A DNA stretch of 64,000 nucleotides from Chaenocephalus aceratus (GCA_023974075.1 CM043785.1:27124025-27188024), one strand, 5' to 3'. Counted from the stretch's first letter, positions 30,641-42,280 are shown. Numbers and translations are program-made. Notes: a model not told the origin generated them from the sequence alone.

Positions 30641-32497
30641 CTCTACTGGAGAGAGTATGTGTACAAAAGCAGGAAATAAAAAAAGGAACTCACCTTGTGG
30701 TAAACCCACAAGAAAAAAAGCATTTGAGCTCCATACTGTTTCAGAAAAATTCTTGATGTTGTTTGGAACACGATATGGCTTTTAATCACGGAAGCATTTA
30801 GCTTTATCTCCGGTAGAAATTTGAGCAGGCATTAGCTCCCCCTCCTCCTCCTCTTTTTTTTTTTTTTCAAGCTAAGGTCCCCGAACCTGCAGTTCTCTAA
30901 TGGCGTATTTCCACTACAGCGCGGTTTAAGCGTGCCGTGCCGTGCCCGGCCCGTTTTTGGTTGCGTTTCCACTAGGTTTAGTTCCGGCTAGCGGTTACTT
31001 TTTCACAGTTTTCTGGCTCTCCAAAATCGAGGTTCTTTCCGGGCCAACAACCGGCTGAGTATGCTAAACTAGTGAGAGAATCGCTGGCAACTACAACAAA
31101 ATGAACATATTTTACTGTGATTTAATTGTAATACACGTTTCAAAATAATGCCGAAGTAACAACATACTGATACCAGTTAGTAAAAACCATGAATTAATGC
31201 TTTGACAAGTCTGCATACAGACGGCAGGCGAAAAACTTTTAAAATGCGTGTTTTCTGAATGGAGATTGGCTAAGCTAACGCAGTATATGCTCCGACCGTC
31301 CACACTCACAACAACGACCTATACAGACATAAATAAATCAGCGACTGCATTCGCCCTCACACAGACAGTGTGTGGTTTGTACTTATTTAACCTTTGTCTA
31401 CTTTCTGAACAGATATAAGGAGTTGTGAGCTCTGAGGGCTAACAGCTAACGGCTGATGTTGGTTTTCTGTTTCGCATTGAAGATGACGTCACGGGTTATT
31501 TTGAATTGTTATAGTTTACTGTATAGTTATAACTGCATACATTCATAAACACAATTAATATAAGTTTGCTACAGCAATTAAAAACGTTTGGCTCAAAAAG
31601 ATTGTTAATCTTGCATTTTAATATGAAATCCTGCCACATATCAATTTAGCTGTGATACTGTAATTATAGCTGAATTTAGTCCAAATCACCCACACCTACC
31701 TCAGAACCAAGGATTAGTAGAAAAGGATGCCAAAGAAGTTAAAACATAAAAGTGCACCACAATTGTATCTGCAAGGCTTTTACCAAACACATGCCATGCT
31801 AATGTGCCCCTTATGGTTCGCTTTAGTGCCCAAGGTTGTGCTTCAGATTTAAAAATGTCTTTGATGTATGTGTGCTTGTTTGCCAGTGTGTGTGTGCGTG
31901 AGCATGCGTCTACAGTCTCTGTCTCCTTCCTTGTGTTTGTCTGCTTCCTAGTGTTTGGAGTAGGCTCGGTGGGACTGTGTGTAGAGCCTCATTAGTGGCT
32001 AAGGTTTGGCTGGCCGTTGCTGCTGGAGACTTACTCGGGGGCACAAAGTCATATGTTACTCTATTGCTGGCCCATCTGCCACGTTGGCTCTATTGAGAAT
32101 CTAACTTTTGTTTCTGTCGCATGTGCATTTCTGTTAGCAGTGGTTGAAGGTTACTCGGTACATTTAAATGTATCTACCTATAGTTATGATTTACTTATTG
32201 TACGACCTTGAGCACCAAAGCAAAATGATATGTTATTATTTAAGTCAATAGAGTAGTGCAGTGATGATGTATTTTTGTAGGCCGACCCGGAAGTAAGCTA
32301 CTCAAGGGTTCCCTCAACAAAAAAGCAACGGGATTTCTCCATAGGATTTTGGAATATTGTAAAAATAAGATCTGTGGAAAAGAAACCTGTTGATAAATGC
32401 ACGTTTTGTTCAGCTGGATATCTCCACATGTCTACCCTACTTTGATCATTTTCTAATCATATATCTAAATCGCCAGAAGCAAAATGCTAAACGTTAT
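30641..32497. other. Repeat-like DNA without assignable boundaries
   Basis: Near 30900-31000 the run GGCGTATTTCCACTACAGC, followed by alternating GTGCC words, has the look of a MITE terminus. I could not find the partner terminus. A homopolymer T run lies at 30855-30868. The interval 32280-32497 (ACCCGGAAGT near its start) may be the left part of an older repeat resumed at 34850. No gene was recognised. Confidence 0.35.
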
Positions 32498-32892
32498 TGT
32501 TACGGTGAGTGAAGCAGGCAGGACCCAAAATGCAGAAAAAACTGAAAATACCTTTATTTCAAGGATATGGCACAACGGACAATCAGAACACTCCCCCGGT
32601 GACCACTGTCACAGACAAACGACGAACCAACACTGAACACAGGAAGAGACAAGACTAAATACAGGGAGGGGTAATCACAAGACGAGAAACAGTCCGGGCA
32701 GGGGAGGAGAAACACAAGGGCCACAGGTGAACACAATCAGACAACTAGACACACCAGGGAAACTAACGACAGAAGGAAAAACACAGGGAAAAGGACCAGA
32801 CAATATACCAAGAGGAAAACATGACATGGAGAACAGCAAAACACACCCAAAACAAGACATACAAAACGTGACAAAACACAATAATCGTAACA
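32498..32892 (-). repeat. 3' LTR of the nonautonomous element
   Basis: This 395-bp LTR differs from its partner at about two substitutions and seven indels. Several of the indels are single bases in short homopolymers, and one is a 5-bp duplication. AATAAA in the minus strand is the likely polyadenylation signal. Confidence 0.92.
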
Positions 32893-33332
32893 GAACCCCC
32901 CCCCTCAGGGACGGATTCCAGACGTCCCTAAAACACCAAAAACAGTCCAATAACGTCCAAAAAAAAACGTCCAGCAGGGTGGGTGGAGGGGGACCGAAGG
33001 AGGGACACAAAACTACGGCCACCAGGGTGGGTGGAGGGGGTCAGGAGGACGGTTTGGGCTGACAACCCAGGAGCACAGCGGAGGACCCGGAAGGGATCTC
33101 GGGCGGACAGCCCGGGGCAAGGCAGAAGCCAAGAAGGGGGACTCGGGCGGACGGCCGGGGGCAAGACAGAGTCCAAGGTGGGGGTTATGGAGGGCCGAAG
33201 GCCACCGCGGGCGAACTCAGGGGGCCGAGCATGAGGGTGTGGACCACGGCCGGAAAAGTCAGGAGGCCGAGTATGAGGGTGAGGGCCGCGGCCGGGAAAG
33301 TCCCCCAGCGGAACCTCCAACGGCACTTCAGT

Positions 33333-33815
33333 AGGGACTTGAATTGGGACTTGAGTAGGAACTTGAGTTGGGACTGGAGAGGGAACTAGAGAGGGGACTC
33401 GAGAGGGGACTCGAGAGATGACTTGAGAGATGACTTGAGAGGAAACTGGAGAGGGGACTCGAGAGGGAACTTGAGATGGACTAGAGTTAGGATTTGAGAA
33501 GTGACTAAAGGAGGGACTAGAGATGGGACTAGAGGAGGGACTTGAGAAAGGACTTGAGAAAGGAATTGAGTAGGGACTAGAGAAGGGACTTGAGATGGGA
33601 CTAGAGTTGGTACCTGATAAGTGACTAGAGAAGTGACTAGAGGTGGGACTGGAGAAGGGACTAGAGATGGGACTAGAGAAGTGACCTGAGGAGGGACTAG
33701 GGAAGGGACTAGAGGGGGAACTCGAGAAGAGACTAGAGAGGGGACCAGAGAAGGGACTAGAGAAGTGACTTGAGTTAGGACTTGAGAAAAGACTAGAGAA
33801 GGGACAAGAGATGGG
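33333..33815. repeat. Minisatellite of about 12-15 bp inside the element
   Basis: Degenerate units built around GGGACTAGAGA and GGGACTTGAGA repeat some 35-40 times. On the minus strand they encode the Leu-Val-Pro-Ser-rich tail of the Gag-like protein. Unit length stays mostly a multiple of three, so the frame is kept open. Confidence 0.9.
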
Positions 33816-34447
33816 ACTATGGCAGCTGGGGCCAGAGCTGGGTCTGGAACCATGGCCGCTGGGGCCGGAATTGGGGCCGGGACCATGGCTGCTGTGGCCA
33901 GAACTAGGTCTGGAACCATGGCTGCTGGGGCCAGAACTGGGTCTGGAACCATGGCTGCTGGGGCCGGAATTGAAGCCAGAATCATGGCTGTAAGGTCCGG
34001 TTCTGGAGCCGGAAACATGGCTGAATGGGCCGGCTCTGGAGCCGGAAACATGGCTGCTGGAGCTAGGACTGGAGCTGGAACCATGGCTGCCGGTGCTGGA
34101 ATCCTGGCCTTGCGTTTCCTTCCATGCTGCCTTGAAGCCTTGTGGAGGCTCAGAGGTCCTCCAAAAGCCAGACGAGACCCAGCGAAAGGGTCCTTGAAAG
34201 GAGCCTTGTTGGGAACTGTGGCCGGCAGGGGGCTAGCATGCCAGGAAACAGGTTTGACCTCAAAGCTACTGAAAAAGTCCTCCACCCACTCGGGAAGTAA
34301 CTCCTTTAACCAGGGCCTTGAGGTTACTTCTTGGCGTACCGTTGAGATAATTGACTGCCTCTCTTCACTACTGGAGGCATATCGACAGTCGATTTTAAAG
34401 CACATTAGGTTGTACGTCACCTCGTACAGGCTGTCTGCTGGGTCCAT
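33386..34447 (-). CDS. Gag-like protein with Ala/Pro and Leu-Val-Pro-Ser repeats
   Basis: This 353-residue frame starts only 18 nt inside the 5' LTR, as a Gag frame of an LTR element would. Residues 1 to about 110 are non-repetitive and start MDPADSLYEVTYNLMC; a charged, helical-looking segment includes WLKELLPEWVEDFFSSFEV. Residues about 115-205 are repeats of the APAAMVPAP type. The rest is a hydrophobic LVPSLVPSLV-type array ending in SSLESPLESPL. No zinc knuckle, protease or polymerase motif exists. Repeat expansion has apparently been tolerated without frameshift. I infer a structural Gag relative or a domesticated-looking rump; its function is unknown. Confidence 0.6.
   Translation of the reverse strand: MDPADSLYEVTYNLMCFKIDCRYASSSEERQSIISTVRQEVTSRPWLKELLPEWVEDFFSSFEVKPVSWHASPLPATVPNKAPFKDPFAGSRLAFGGPLSLHKASRQHGRKRKARIPAPAAMVPAPVLAPAAMFPAPEPAHSAMFPAPEPDLTAMILASIPAPAAMVPDPVLAPAAMVPDLVLATAAMVPAPIPAPAAMVPDPALAPAAIVPSLVPSLVFSQVLTQVTSLVPSLVPSLVSSRVPPLVPSLVPPQVTSLVPSLVPSPVPPLVTSLVTYQVPTLVPSQVPSLVPTQFLSQVLSQVPPLVPSLVPPLVTSQILTLVHLKFPLESPLQFPLKSSLKSSLESPLESPL
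33810..34105. repeat. GCC/ATGGCTGC-type minisatellite
   Basis: Units of roughly 30-36 bp built from GGAACCATGGCTGCTGGGGC repeat with variation. They encode the Ala-Pro-Met repeats of the minus-strand protein. Confidence 0.85.
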
Positions 34448-34465
34448 CTTTTGGTTGGTTCGTTC

Positions 34466-34844
34466 TGTTACGGTGAGTGAAGCAGGCAGGACCCAAATGC
34501 AGAAAAAACTGAAAATACCTTTATTTCAAGGATATGGCACACGGACAATCAGAACACTCCCCGGTGAACACAGACAAAACGACGAACCAACACTGAACAC
34601 AGGAAGAGACTAAATACAGGGAGGGGTAATCACAAGACGAGAAACAGCCGGGCAGGGGAGGAGAAACACAAGGGCCACAGGTGAACACAATCAGACAACT
34701 AGACACACCAGGGAAACTAACGACAGGAGGAAAAACACAGGGAAAAGGACCAGACAATATACCAAGAGGAAAACATGACATGGAGAACAGCAAAACACCC
34801 AAAACAAGACATACAAAACGTGACATAACACAATAATCGTAACA
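34466..34844 (-). repeat. 5' LTR of the nonautonomous element
   Basis: This 379-bp partner of 32498-32892 has matching termini and lies beside the 5-bp duplication. Transcription would run leftward from it. Confidence 0.92.
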
Positions 34845-34849
34845 GTTAT

Positions 34850-37429
34850 GCTATAAACGAACTATAGCCGGGTACAGCAGGGCTGTACGACTTCAACGTC
34901 ACGCCAACTTAAGATCGATATTAAAAGACACAGATTCTAAATTGTACAAGTTGAAGCCTTTGTTTTAACAGTTTGCAAGAGCGCAGGTACTTGCTTTCAA
35001 GCAGAAAAGGGGCAAACAAACTTAGCGGGAGTGTTTACGTGTTCCGCGTAATGATGTACAACGTCCTCGACAACCTCTGTAGTCCTATTCAGCCACTTGT
35101 TAACAACCATCGTTTTTCAGACACGTAAACTCTTCAAAAATCACCAGTGGGGCCACTGCTGATGTATTTAATGTGGTAGAAAAAACATGTGATCTGTGTC
35201 TTAAATTTGTGTCAACCACAGACCTTATTTAGAGCTATTTTCCAAAAACTAGTTAAAAAAAAACATTGACTCTGAGACGAGGGACCCGGAAGTGGTAAAA
35301 ATGCTAACTCACTTCCGGGTTTTAGGACTCGTTCCTGCACCACTCGATAACCTTTATCCAGTGCTACACAGTATTTAAAGCAGGTAAAATTGGCTCCACC
35401 TAGACCAACTTGTTTAACAACTAATGGATGGCAAGATTCAAAAATAAAAATAGACATGGATAGGCATAGGCATAATAACCTCTATAACAACTGGCTTACT
35501 GCATAATGTCCCTGGTTGTGTTCAACAGCTCTAAACAACCTAAGTTGTGTAATGTGTTGTGTTTGTGATAAAACGTGTTTAAAGCCTTAGCTTTAATAGC
35601 TCCGCTCAGCAGGAAAAAGGTTAATTATCACATCCTGTTACAGACAGACAGGACACCTCATCCTGTCAATCACACACACACCCACACACACACACACACA
35701 CACTGAACCACACAAACAAGCCGACCATCCAACAAACTGTGTGTGTATCTGTCATATAAAGATGTAATCTAGCATCTGTTCGTCCTCATTTGCCTCATCA
35801 CTCGGTTGGGGCCATCATTCATTTTTTCTCATATCACTTCCTCCTACCTCCCTCCCTCCTCCTCTGCCACCACACATATTCACAATATGACAGGACGGAG
35901 TCCTCTTGGATCACGTATCTTTACTTTGATAAAATGTGTGGATTACGAAGGTTTATCACATTGAAAAATGGGCCGCAATTGAAAAATGAAACGACAGACA
36001 CGTGGACAGAGGTGTTCAGTGGGTGTGAAGCAGTAAACCACAGAACATGATTGTTGTTGTGCTCCTACAATTGAGAGCTGGGACAAAAACTGACAACTCA
36101 AAAGCAACCATTAAGAAGTAGTGGGATTTATTTTTCTTTAAAAATGAACAGCTCCACTTTAGATCACAAATCCTTCCAACAATATCTCTGCACTTTCTCA
36201 TGTCATCCACTCGACACTTCTATCTACTTTATCTTTCTCCTCAAACACTCCCATCTTCTTCTTCCACTCCAACACTTCTCAGTGTCTCTTTTTTCCCTTA
36301 CCCTCCTTTTTTGCACACATTCACCTCCTCCCTCTCTCTCCATCCTCAATTCATTGTAAGTCTAGACAGCTTCAGGAGCAGGTGCTGATGCTGGGAGAGG
36401 TGGGGAAAATGGGGTGAGAAGGAGGGAGGAAAGGAGCCAAGGGGATAAGGAAGACTAAGAGAGAACCGAGAGAGATTAATAGATCAAGCGGGGAGGCATA
36501 TGATGAAAGTTTAGAAGAGTATGGAGAGGAAAGGAAAGGAAATGAAAAGAAAAGAGAGGGATGGGTGGGTCAGGTTTAGGTAGGATTGGAGAAGAGAGAA
36601 GGGAGGGGGGGATATATGGGAAAGAGGAGATCTGAGTAAATCAGGTAGGTGCTCTGCTGAGGGGAGAGATTCAGAAGAGGCTATTTTAATGCAGGGTAGA
36701 AATCAGGTGCTGGAGGTTGGGAGAGAAGAAGAAAGGGGAGGTGATGGGAGTTTTGGAGGAAGGAGGTAAAGAGAGAAAAAAGACTGAAGAAGGGAGGGGA
36801 AGTCAAGATGCAGGGGAGGAGAAAAGGGGGAAAAGCTTCAAGAAAATGTGGGGGCTAAGTGAGAAAGAGAAGGAAGCAGAAGGATGGATAGATGTATGGG
36901 CAGAGCATGTTTAGGAGAGAGGATAGGAACAGTGTTGTTGAGCTTTTACGGGAGGACGCCCGGCTGCAAGGAAGTGAGGTGGGTAATAAGGCCATAGCTC
37001 ATTCCTGTGGAGCAGCCTCTATCCTATTAGTGACTACCTCTCACTGGATGACTTATATGCACCTGGTTTTTCAGCAGCAGGATGACGGCAGATGCTTGGG
37101 AAGAAACAAACACACACACACGTGCACATTCATACAGACACCGGGCCGATGATAGGAGAGCTCTGCTCCTGTTTCCTCATGTGAACAGAGAATGGCATCA
37201 GTGACAGAGAAACCAACAGCTTACAGCAAATTGTTAGATAAAAGAAGATACTAAGTGTTTACGTCAATTAAGTAGTCACAGTACTGCTAATTACTCAACC
37301 GCAAAAGCAATTGGTTGCACGTTACATTACATTTCTTACTTAGCCTAGCTCCCTCAAAGATGCCTGTAAAGAATGTTTAAAGCATCCATAGGAAAACATC
37401 ACATCTGTATTTAATATGTACTGACCAAC
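34850..37429. other. Repeat-like then unique DNA
   Basis: Around 35270-35325 an inverted pair, ACCCGGAAGTG and CACTTCCGGGT, may belong to an older repeat that the LTR element interrupted. A CA tract lies at 35671-35703. From about 36400 to 36900 the DNA is strongly purine-rich. No gene was recognised. Confidence 0.4.
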
Positions 37430-37437
37430 ACCTGGCT

Positions 37438-38258
37438 CAGGGGTATCCAACCTTTTTGACTAAAAGAGCCATTTTGCCACCTTTTCTACCAATTTTTTAG
37501 TCTGGAGCCGCAAAACGTATTTGATAGCTTGATAGCTTATAAAGTTGTATATATTGTTATATCATAGACAAAAACTACAGTTTTTTTAGTTTACTGTACC
37601 TCTAATAATAAACAAATAACTCTTATAAGGAGAATACAAAAAATATATACAGGCCTACTTTAAAATAAATTACATACAGCACTTGGGGAGTCCTCTGCAC
37701 ATTTGAAGAAAAATAAATCAAATTAAAATGGGCCCACTTTGAATTGAATAAAACATATAGCTGCACCCTAAAAAGAGTGAACTGATTGAATAATGACTAA
37801 AGATCGTCAGCTGTCTTCCTCTTCCGTGTTTTTTCTCCCATATATGTAAAGGCTGCAGCGCCTTTAACAACTTCTCTCCACATATCAAACATAACTCAGA
37901 TAACTCTGTCCACGCAGAATTAAATCCTCTGTGTTCCTCCGATACTTTTATTTTCTTTGATTTATCCATCGAGCCGGGGGTCAGGTTATTCGCCTGCAAG
38001 AAAAAGCGCTGGTGCGGGACCGTAGCAGGATATGACGCATATTTTAGTTGACCTAATTAAAACCGTTTTGTTTTTTATTTATGTGTCACAGTATCACCTC
38101 AAAATACAAGATAAGAAACATTTTCAACCGTGCAACAAGATATAAATAGTCCTACAAATATATATATTTTTTATTTCCTTAGTCTAAGCTCAAGGGAGCC
38201 AGAGCAGAGGGCTTAAAGAGCTGCATGCGGCTCGGGAGCCGCGGGTTGCCGATCCCTG
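37438..38258 (-). mobile_element. hAT (Charlie-like) DNA transposon, internally deleted
   Basis: The left end CAGGGGTATCCAACCTTTTT and the right end GGGTTGCCGATCCCTG form imperfect inverted repeats. The 8-bp flanks ACCTGGCT (37430-37437) and ACCTAGCT (38259-38266) are duplicates with one mismatch. The 821-bp copy keeps only the beginning of a transposase frame on the minus strand. The flank mismatch indicates moderate age. Confidence 0.85.
37718..37969 (-). pseudogene. hAT transposase N-terminal fragment
   Basis: The frame starts MDKSKKIKVSEEHRGFNSAW and then has CLICGEKLLKAL. This resembles the beginning of Charlie/ZBED-type transposases, a basic start followed by a BED-like zinc finger whose first Cys pair is CLIC. 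Residues expected between the tryptophan and the CLIC pair are missing, and the His ligands and DDE domain are absent. It belongs to the surrounding hAT copy and cannot be functional. Confidence 0.6.
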
Positions 38259-38266
38259 ACCTAGCT

Positions 38267-38944
38267 CAATGTTAGCCCTCAACTCAGTCAGAACTATGGC
38301 GATACTCTTAGCGTTAGCATAGAAATCTAAGAACACACAATATAAGCCTTAGCAGGCATAACTATCAACAGAATAGCGTTGCCAGGCAACAGCTTGGGTT
38401 CATGTTCATTTACAAACTCTTCAACTAGAACCCATTTAAAAACATTTTAGAAGGCCTCACAAAATACTTTAATGTAAATTTAAATTTAAATGTGAAGGAA
38501 TATGTGTATAACAAAATACATCCGTCATAAACAATACCGGAAACAGACGTATTGCCTATATATGGGACATTTCGAGCGTCATTACGATACACCCACTGAA
38601 CTGATTACCCAAGATCCTCAGCTATGGTTGAAGTTCGGTGATTAGATGTTTTAGCCGCAATGCATGTTAGGATATGGTGTTTATGCGATATGAAATCCGA
38701 AAACATTTAAAAAAAGAAAATAATACTTTATACTTTCTCTTTGAAAGTCATCACATAACGGCATTGTAATACACGGTTTGGCTGCATTAAATATTACACA
38801 TCTGCCGTAGTTCAATTCAGAACATGTGACACGTTGTTAATACCGAACAGACAGACCGCTGTCAAGGACTTATTATAAAACGGACAAGTCAAATCAAGCA
38901 ATCTGATTGGTTCTTAGCCGTGATATACTGAGCGTATACCACGG
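38267..38944. repeat. Mosaic of dispersed repeats (family shared with 30572, 49031, 49949 and 62200)
   Basis: 38275-38342 matches 30572-30640 inverted; 38341-38399 matches 49949-50007 inverted; 38498-38545 matches 49031-49078 directly; and 38735-38815 matches 62200-62285 inverted. So this is a broken copy of a multi-part repeat that occurs several times in the window. No coding capacity was seen. Confidence 0.65.
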
Positions 38945-39300
38945 GTAGAATTGTAAGTTACTTTTCACAACAAGTCAGTATCCCTCCGCGCCTGAGAAAA
39001 ACAGTATACAGTTGGGCTGAAAAGCAAACTGCATGCAGTTTGCTTTTCAAACTGGAACAAGAAAGCAGCGGAGAAGTAACGGGGCAGAAACCCTCCTTTT
39101 TACGCAGCGGTCCAGACATAGAAATCAAACGGCAAAACATATTCAGTGTGCAGTTCCTTTGGCATTAGGGCAGGGATATCTAGATACTTTCCAAGGTTTG
39201 ACATAATGAATTGTGCTACTTTTAAAGCAAGCAACGTTGTTTTCAAATCTGTAATCAAAGAGGTCCGCAAAAACGCTATCGACCAACCAGATTGTTTGAT
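38945..39300. repeat. Repeat unit A, first copy
   Basis: The segment with GCGGAGAAGTAACGGGGCAG, CCCTCCTTTTTACGCAG and GGTTTGACATAATGAATTG recurs directly at about 47349-47600 and 47829-48075. A perfect 32-bp palindrome occupies 39018-39049. No transposase domain was recognised. Confidence 0.8.
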
Positions 39301-39367
39301 TTGACTTGTCAGTTTTATAAATATATTTAAATTTCTTCCGTTACGAAACAAACTTACAAAGCATAAG

Positions 39368-39535
39368 ATGGAAACATTTAAGATTAACTTCGACCTCCGG
39401 GGGGGTCTTACTATGGAGGAGTGGATTGAGGAGTGCCTATCTCCAGAAAAAAAAGCACCTAAACGACGACATGCAGAGCTACGTGAAGAGCAGGTAGACC
39501 AACTGGAAAAGTACCACCATTCAAAAGCTTTCTGA
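39368..39535 (+). pseudogene. N-terminal protein fragment of the repeat-A transposon
   Basis: A 55-codon frame starts METFKINFDLRGG and ends in a charged segment, RRHAELREEQVDQLEKYHHS. A paralogous start (MEDFNINFNIFGEHS) occurs at 47726 beside another copy of repeat A, so the frame is part of the mobile unit. The charged helix resembles the start of Crypton-type (DUF3504) proteins, but this is a weak impression; no recombinase residues are present. Confidence 0.4.
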
Positions 39536-39794
39536 TGCGGGTCTTGAAACAAAGCAGAGAAATTGACCATTAGTGGCCACAGGTGCGAAAGCTCTCTCCA
39601 GAGCTACTGGAAGCCCAATCTCGGGGACCGGAGAAAGTGGAGCAATATTCTCGCCACGCCAAGCAACAGCCGAACATGGGTCGGCAACAGGCGGCCCGCG
39701 GGCCAACAAGCAGCAATAATATTTGGCCCGTAATTTTGAGAATCAAAAATAAAATATTATTTTGAGATTTTTTTTAGGACCGAGAGTCGCACAT

Positions 39795-40487
39795 CAGGGT
39801 TTCCGTTACCCGGTAATTACCGGTTTTTATCTGGTAAAATTCATTAAAACCCGGTAAATTCAAAACCTGCTGGTCAAAATGTCTGGTAATAATTAGGGAT
39901 GCTCCGATCGATCGGCCGCAGGTCATTATCGGCCGATATTCACTCTTAATAGTTTGATCGGTGCTCTCTATAAAGGCCGATCAGGAGAGCTGGATCTGAT
40001 CGATATGGACAGAAACGCGAGTGAAGTATAACCGGACCCGAGAGAGAGATCAGATCAGCTGCTGCATAATCACCTGAATCCCCACCCACTGTTGAGCGCG
40101 CTGCATGAGAAACTGACGGGCTGTCAGGAGAGAGAGGGAGGGAGAGAGGAAAAGAGAGGATCCGTTTCTCCCGTGTTATTATCCAAAGTTAATGTAAACT
40201 TTTGAATAATGTACTTCATCTACAAGTAGTTTGTTTGAATGTAATAATTTTGTTGTTTGTGGAATCATTTATTGAAAAATGAATCTGAACTTTTCGATCT
40301 GTAACAATTATAAACTGAAACAATATAAAAATGACTCCCATTAACTGAGTTTTAAACATCAGCATATCCTGTCATAGTCCGGTGATTACCTGCTAACGGA
40401 AACTCTGCTACACAATTCTTATTATTATTATTGAAACATGACCGGTAAGTTTCAAATGTGTCCGGTAAAATCAATTCTGTCCCGACA
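39795..40487 (+). mobile_element. Truncated copy of the hAT element at 62959
   Basis: It begins CAGGGTTTCCGTTACCCGG and follows the complete copy at 62959-63733 through its subterminal CCGGTAA repeats and interior. Similarity stops before the right terminus at about 40487. The repeated CCGGTAA/TTACCGG words resemble subterminal transposase-binding sites. Confidence 0.85.
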
Positions 40488-41154
40488 TATCCGCTTACAT
40501 TCATAATGTCAGCGGAGGGAGGGGAAGCGGCGCTGTGGAAGAGCAGAGCGCGAGGGAGAGCTGTCATCTTCCCTTTACAAGCTTCAAACATGTATCTATC
40601 GAGTGATTTTGGAAATAAAAGTTCCATATTCTGAAAGCCAAGACTTTGTTTATTTAAAATCAAACAAAACATCCGAACCCCGAAAAACTAGTTTTTTACG
40701 CAAATCCACGTTTATTTTGAAATGAGCCGTTGCGACTTCCGACTGATTTCGATAGAGCGGGTCACATGTGGCAAATGTGTGGTTGGGGGGAACCAGGTCA
40801 ATTAAAGTACTTATTTAACTATTAAATACATTGAGTTTGAGTAACATACTTTGTTACTGATTCATTTAGGTTATAATATATTAAATTGCAAAGCAAAACA
40901 TGCTGTAATTGATTTATTTTGTCCTTTGATATTTTTTAAAGGTTTTCAACCTGAAAGAATCCTAATGTGTCCTTGAAAAGTTGAAATAAAGAAAAGGAAA
41001 AAGGATTCCAGTTGTCCATGTGTCCTCTGTTACCCCTCAAGCCTCTCAAATGGGCAAACACTCAAATAAATGCCAAACACACAGAGAACTTGACAATACT
41101 TATCAGAATAAAAGTATGTTAAATAACACTGCTACCTAGTTAATAACTCTACTT

Positions 41155-41500
41155 TACTCTGTGGAGGCTCGTCCATTGAGGAAAGGGAGGACCATCCTCC
41201 CTACAATTTCAGAGAAACATTTACTTTGAAGAGAACAATAAATACAAAGATAAGTCAGTTAAAATACAGATAATAGCCCTGGCTTTGGGACTGAAATGGG
41301 GCGAGAGAGGACGAGCCTCCCTTTGGGCGGGTCTAGCCAGAGGCTCTGGATTGGGCGCCTATATCATCAGTGAACCAATCAACGGATCTGACTGCGCATC
41401 TAGAGTGTTGATGGGGAGGGTTATCAGCGATATCAGAGTTTTTTCTGAACCGGGGAACAGGGGCGCTGCGCCCTCTTACCAAAATCAATTCCTTGAATTA
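41155..41500. repeat. Repeat-like segment with GGAGGCTCGTCC end
   Basis: It starts with a TGTGGAGGCTCGTCCATTG terminus-like motif, includes internal AGGACGAGCCTCC (an inverted partner of that motif), and ends with a GCGC-rich GGGCGCTGCGCCC palindrome. It is probably a nonautonomous DNA element. The superfamily was not determined. Confidence 0.4.
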
Positions 41501-42197
41501 GGCTTTGATTATGTTCTGGCCCGCCATCTTGCAGGCTCAGCAAAAAATTGGCCCAAAGCCAAATTTACTTGCCTACCCCTGGCCTAGAACAACCTCAACC
41601 AGTACAAGTAACCACGTAAGCCATGCTACTGATGCTGGACAGTTTTTCAGTGGCTGCACCTCCGCTTCGCGTCGGGCCGAACCACGCCCCTTAGCTGTGA
41701 TATAATGAGCATATACCATGGCCTGTCGTGAGCTATTGCTTAATTGACCGTTGTTAAGGACGCTCACATCTTCAGAAAGAAGTCCGGTCGATTTAACTGT
41801 ATACTACGGAGCCCCTAAAGGGACATGAAAAAAAAAAAAACAGAGGGAGAAAAAAAAAAGTCAGGATAACGGGTTAGTATCTCGTGCGCACGAGAAACGA
41901 ATCCGTTATCCTGACTTTATTTTTTTTTGAGAAAGTTACCGATGCACCAAGGAGGAAGTTGAACACGAGACAACCATGTCATTGCAGACTGTTATGTTTA
42001 CGTGGGGAAATGACAGTGCATACATTATTTGAGATATATTTTGAAGTCAGACTTAATTTTATGGACATTTCGGCCAGGGGTGTAGAGCTATTGGTTTAAG
42101 CACCGGATTGGCAAAAAACAGGAGAGTCTGTAAACCAGTCTGCTTTGATCTATGAATTAATGTCCGTGACTCTCAGAGTACCTGCTGCCCGCAGCTG

Positions 42198-42198
<1 letters not shown>

Positions 42199-42276
<78 letters not shown>
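42199..42276. repeat. (CA)n microsatellite
   Basis: An uninterrupted CA tract of about 78 bp lies in the spacer of the large inverted repeat. Confidence 0.97.
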
Positions 42277-42279
<3 letters not shown>

Positions 42280-42280
42280 C

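Larger units (their letters stand above)
32498..34844 (-). mobile_element. Nonautonomous LTR retrotransposon (Gypsy-like), minus orientation
   Basis: Two direct repeats of 395 and 379 bp (32498-32892 and 34466-34844) flank a 1.57-kb interior. The element is bordered by a perfect 5-bp duplication, GTTAT (32493-32497 and 34845-34849). On the minus strand each LTR starts TGTTACGATTATTG, carries AATAAA, and ends CTCACCGTAACA. A G-run polypurine tract (complement of 32896-32904) sits beside the 3' LTR. There is no reverse transcriptase, protease or integrase, so mobilisation would need a helper element. The 5-bp duplication and Gag-like start favour a Gypsy-type relative. Confidence 0.9.
39675..41581. 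mobile_element. hAT-like element interrupted by other repeats
   Basis: The left end CATGGGTCGGCAACAGGCGG and the right end TTGCCTACCCCTG are imperfect inverted termini of the GGCCCGCGGGCC type seen in many fish hAT elements. Between them lie a truncated copy of another hAT (39795-40487) and a further repeat-like segment (41155-41500). No clear 8-bp duplication was found, so boundaries are provisional. Confidence 0.45.

Noticed and set aside
32928..33326. 132-codon minus-strand frame with Pro/Arg/Gly-rich sequence in the LTR element
   Set aside because: It has low-complexity composition and no start near an LTR. It is likely untranslated 3' sequence.
33819..34613. 264-codon + strand frame (Met-Ala-Ala-Gly-Ala-Arg repeats) opposite the Gag-like protein
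   Set aside because: It is the complement of the minisatellite. The minus-strand frame starts right at the LTR edge and has a non-repetitive N-terminus, so it is the better candidate.
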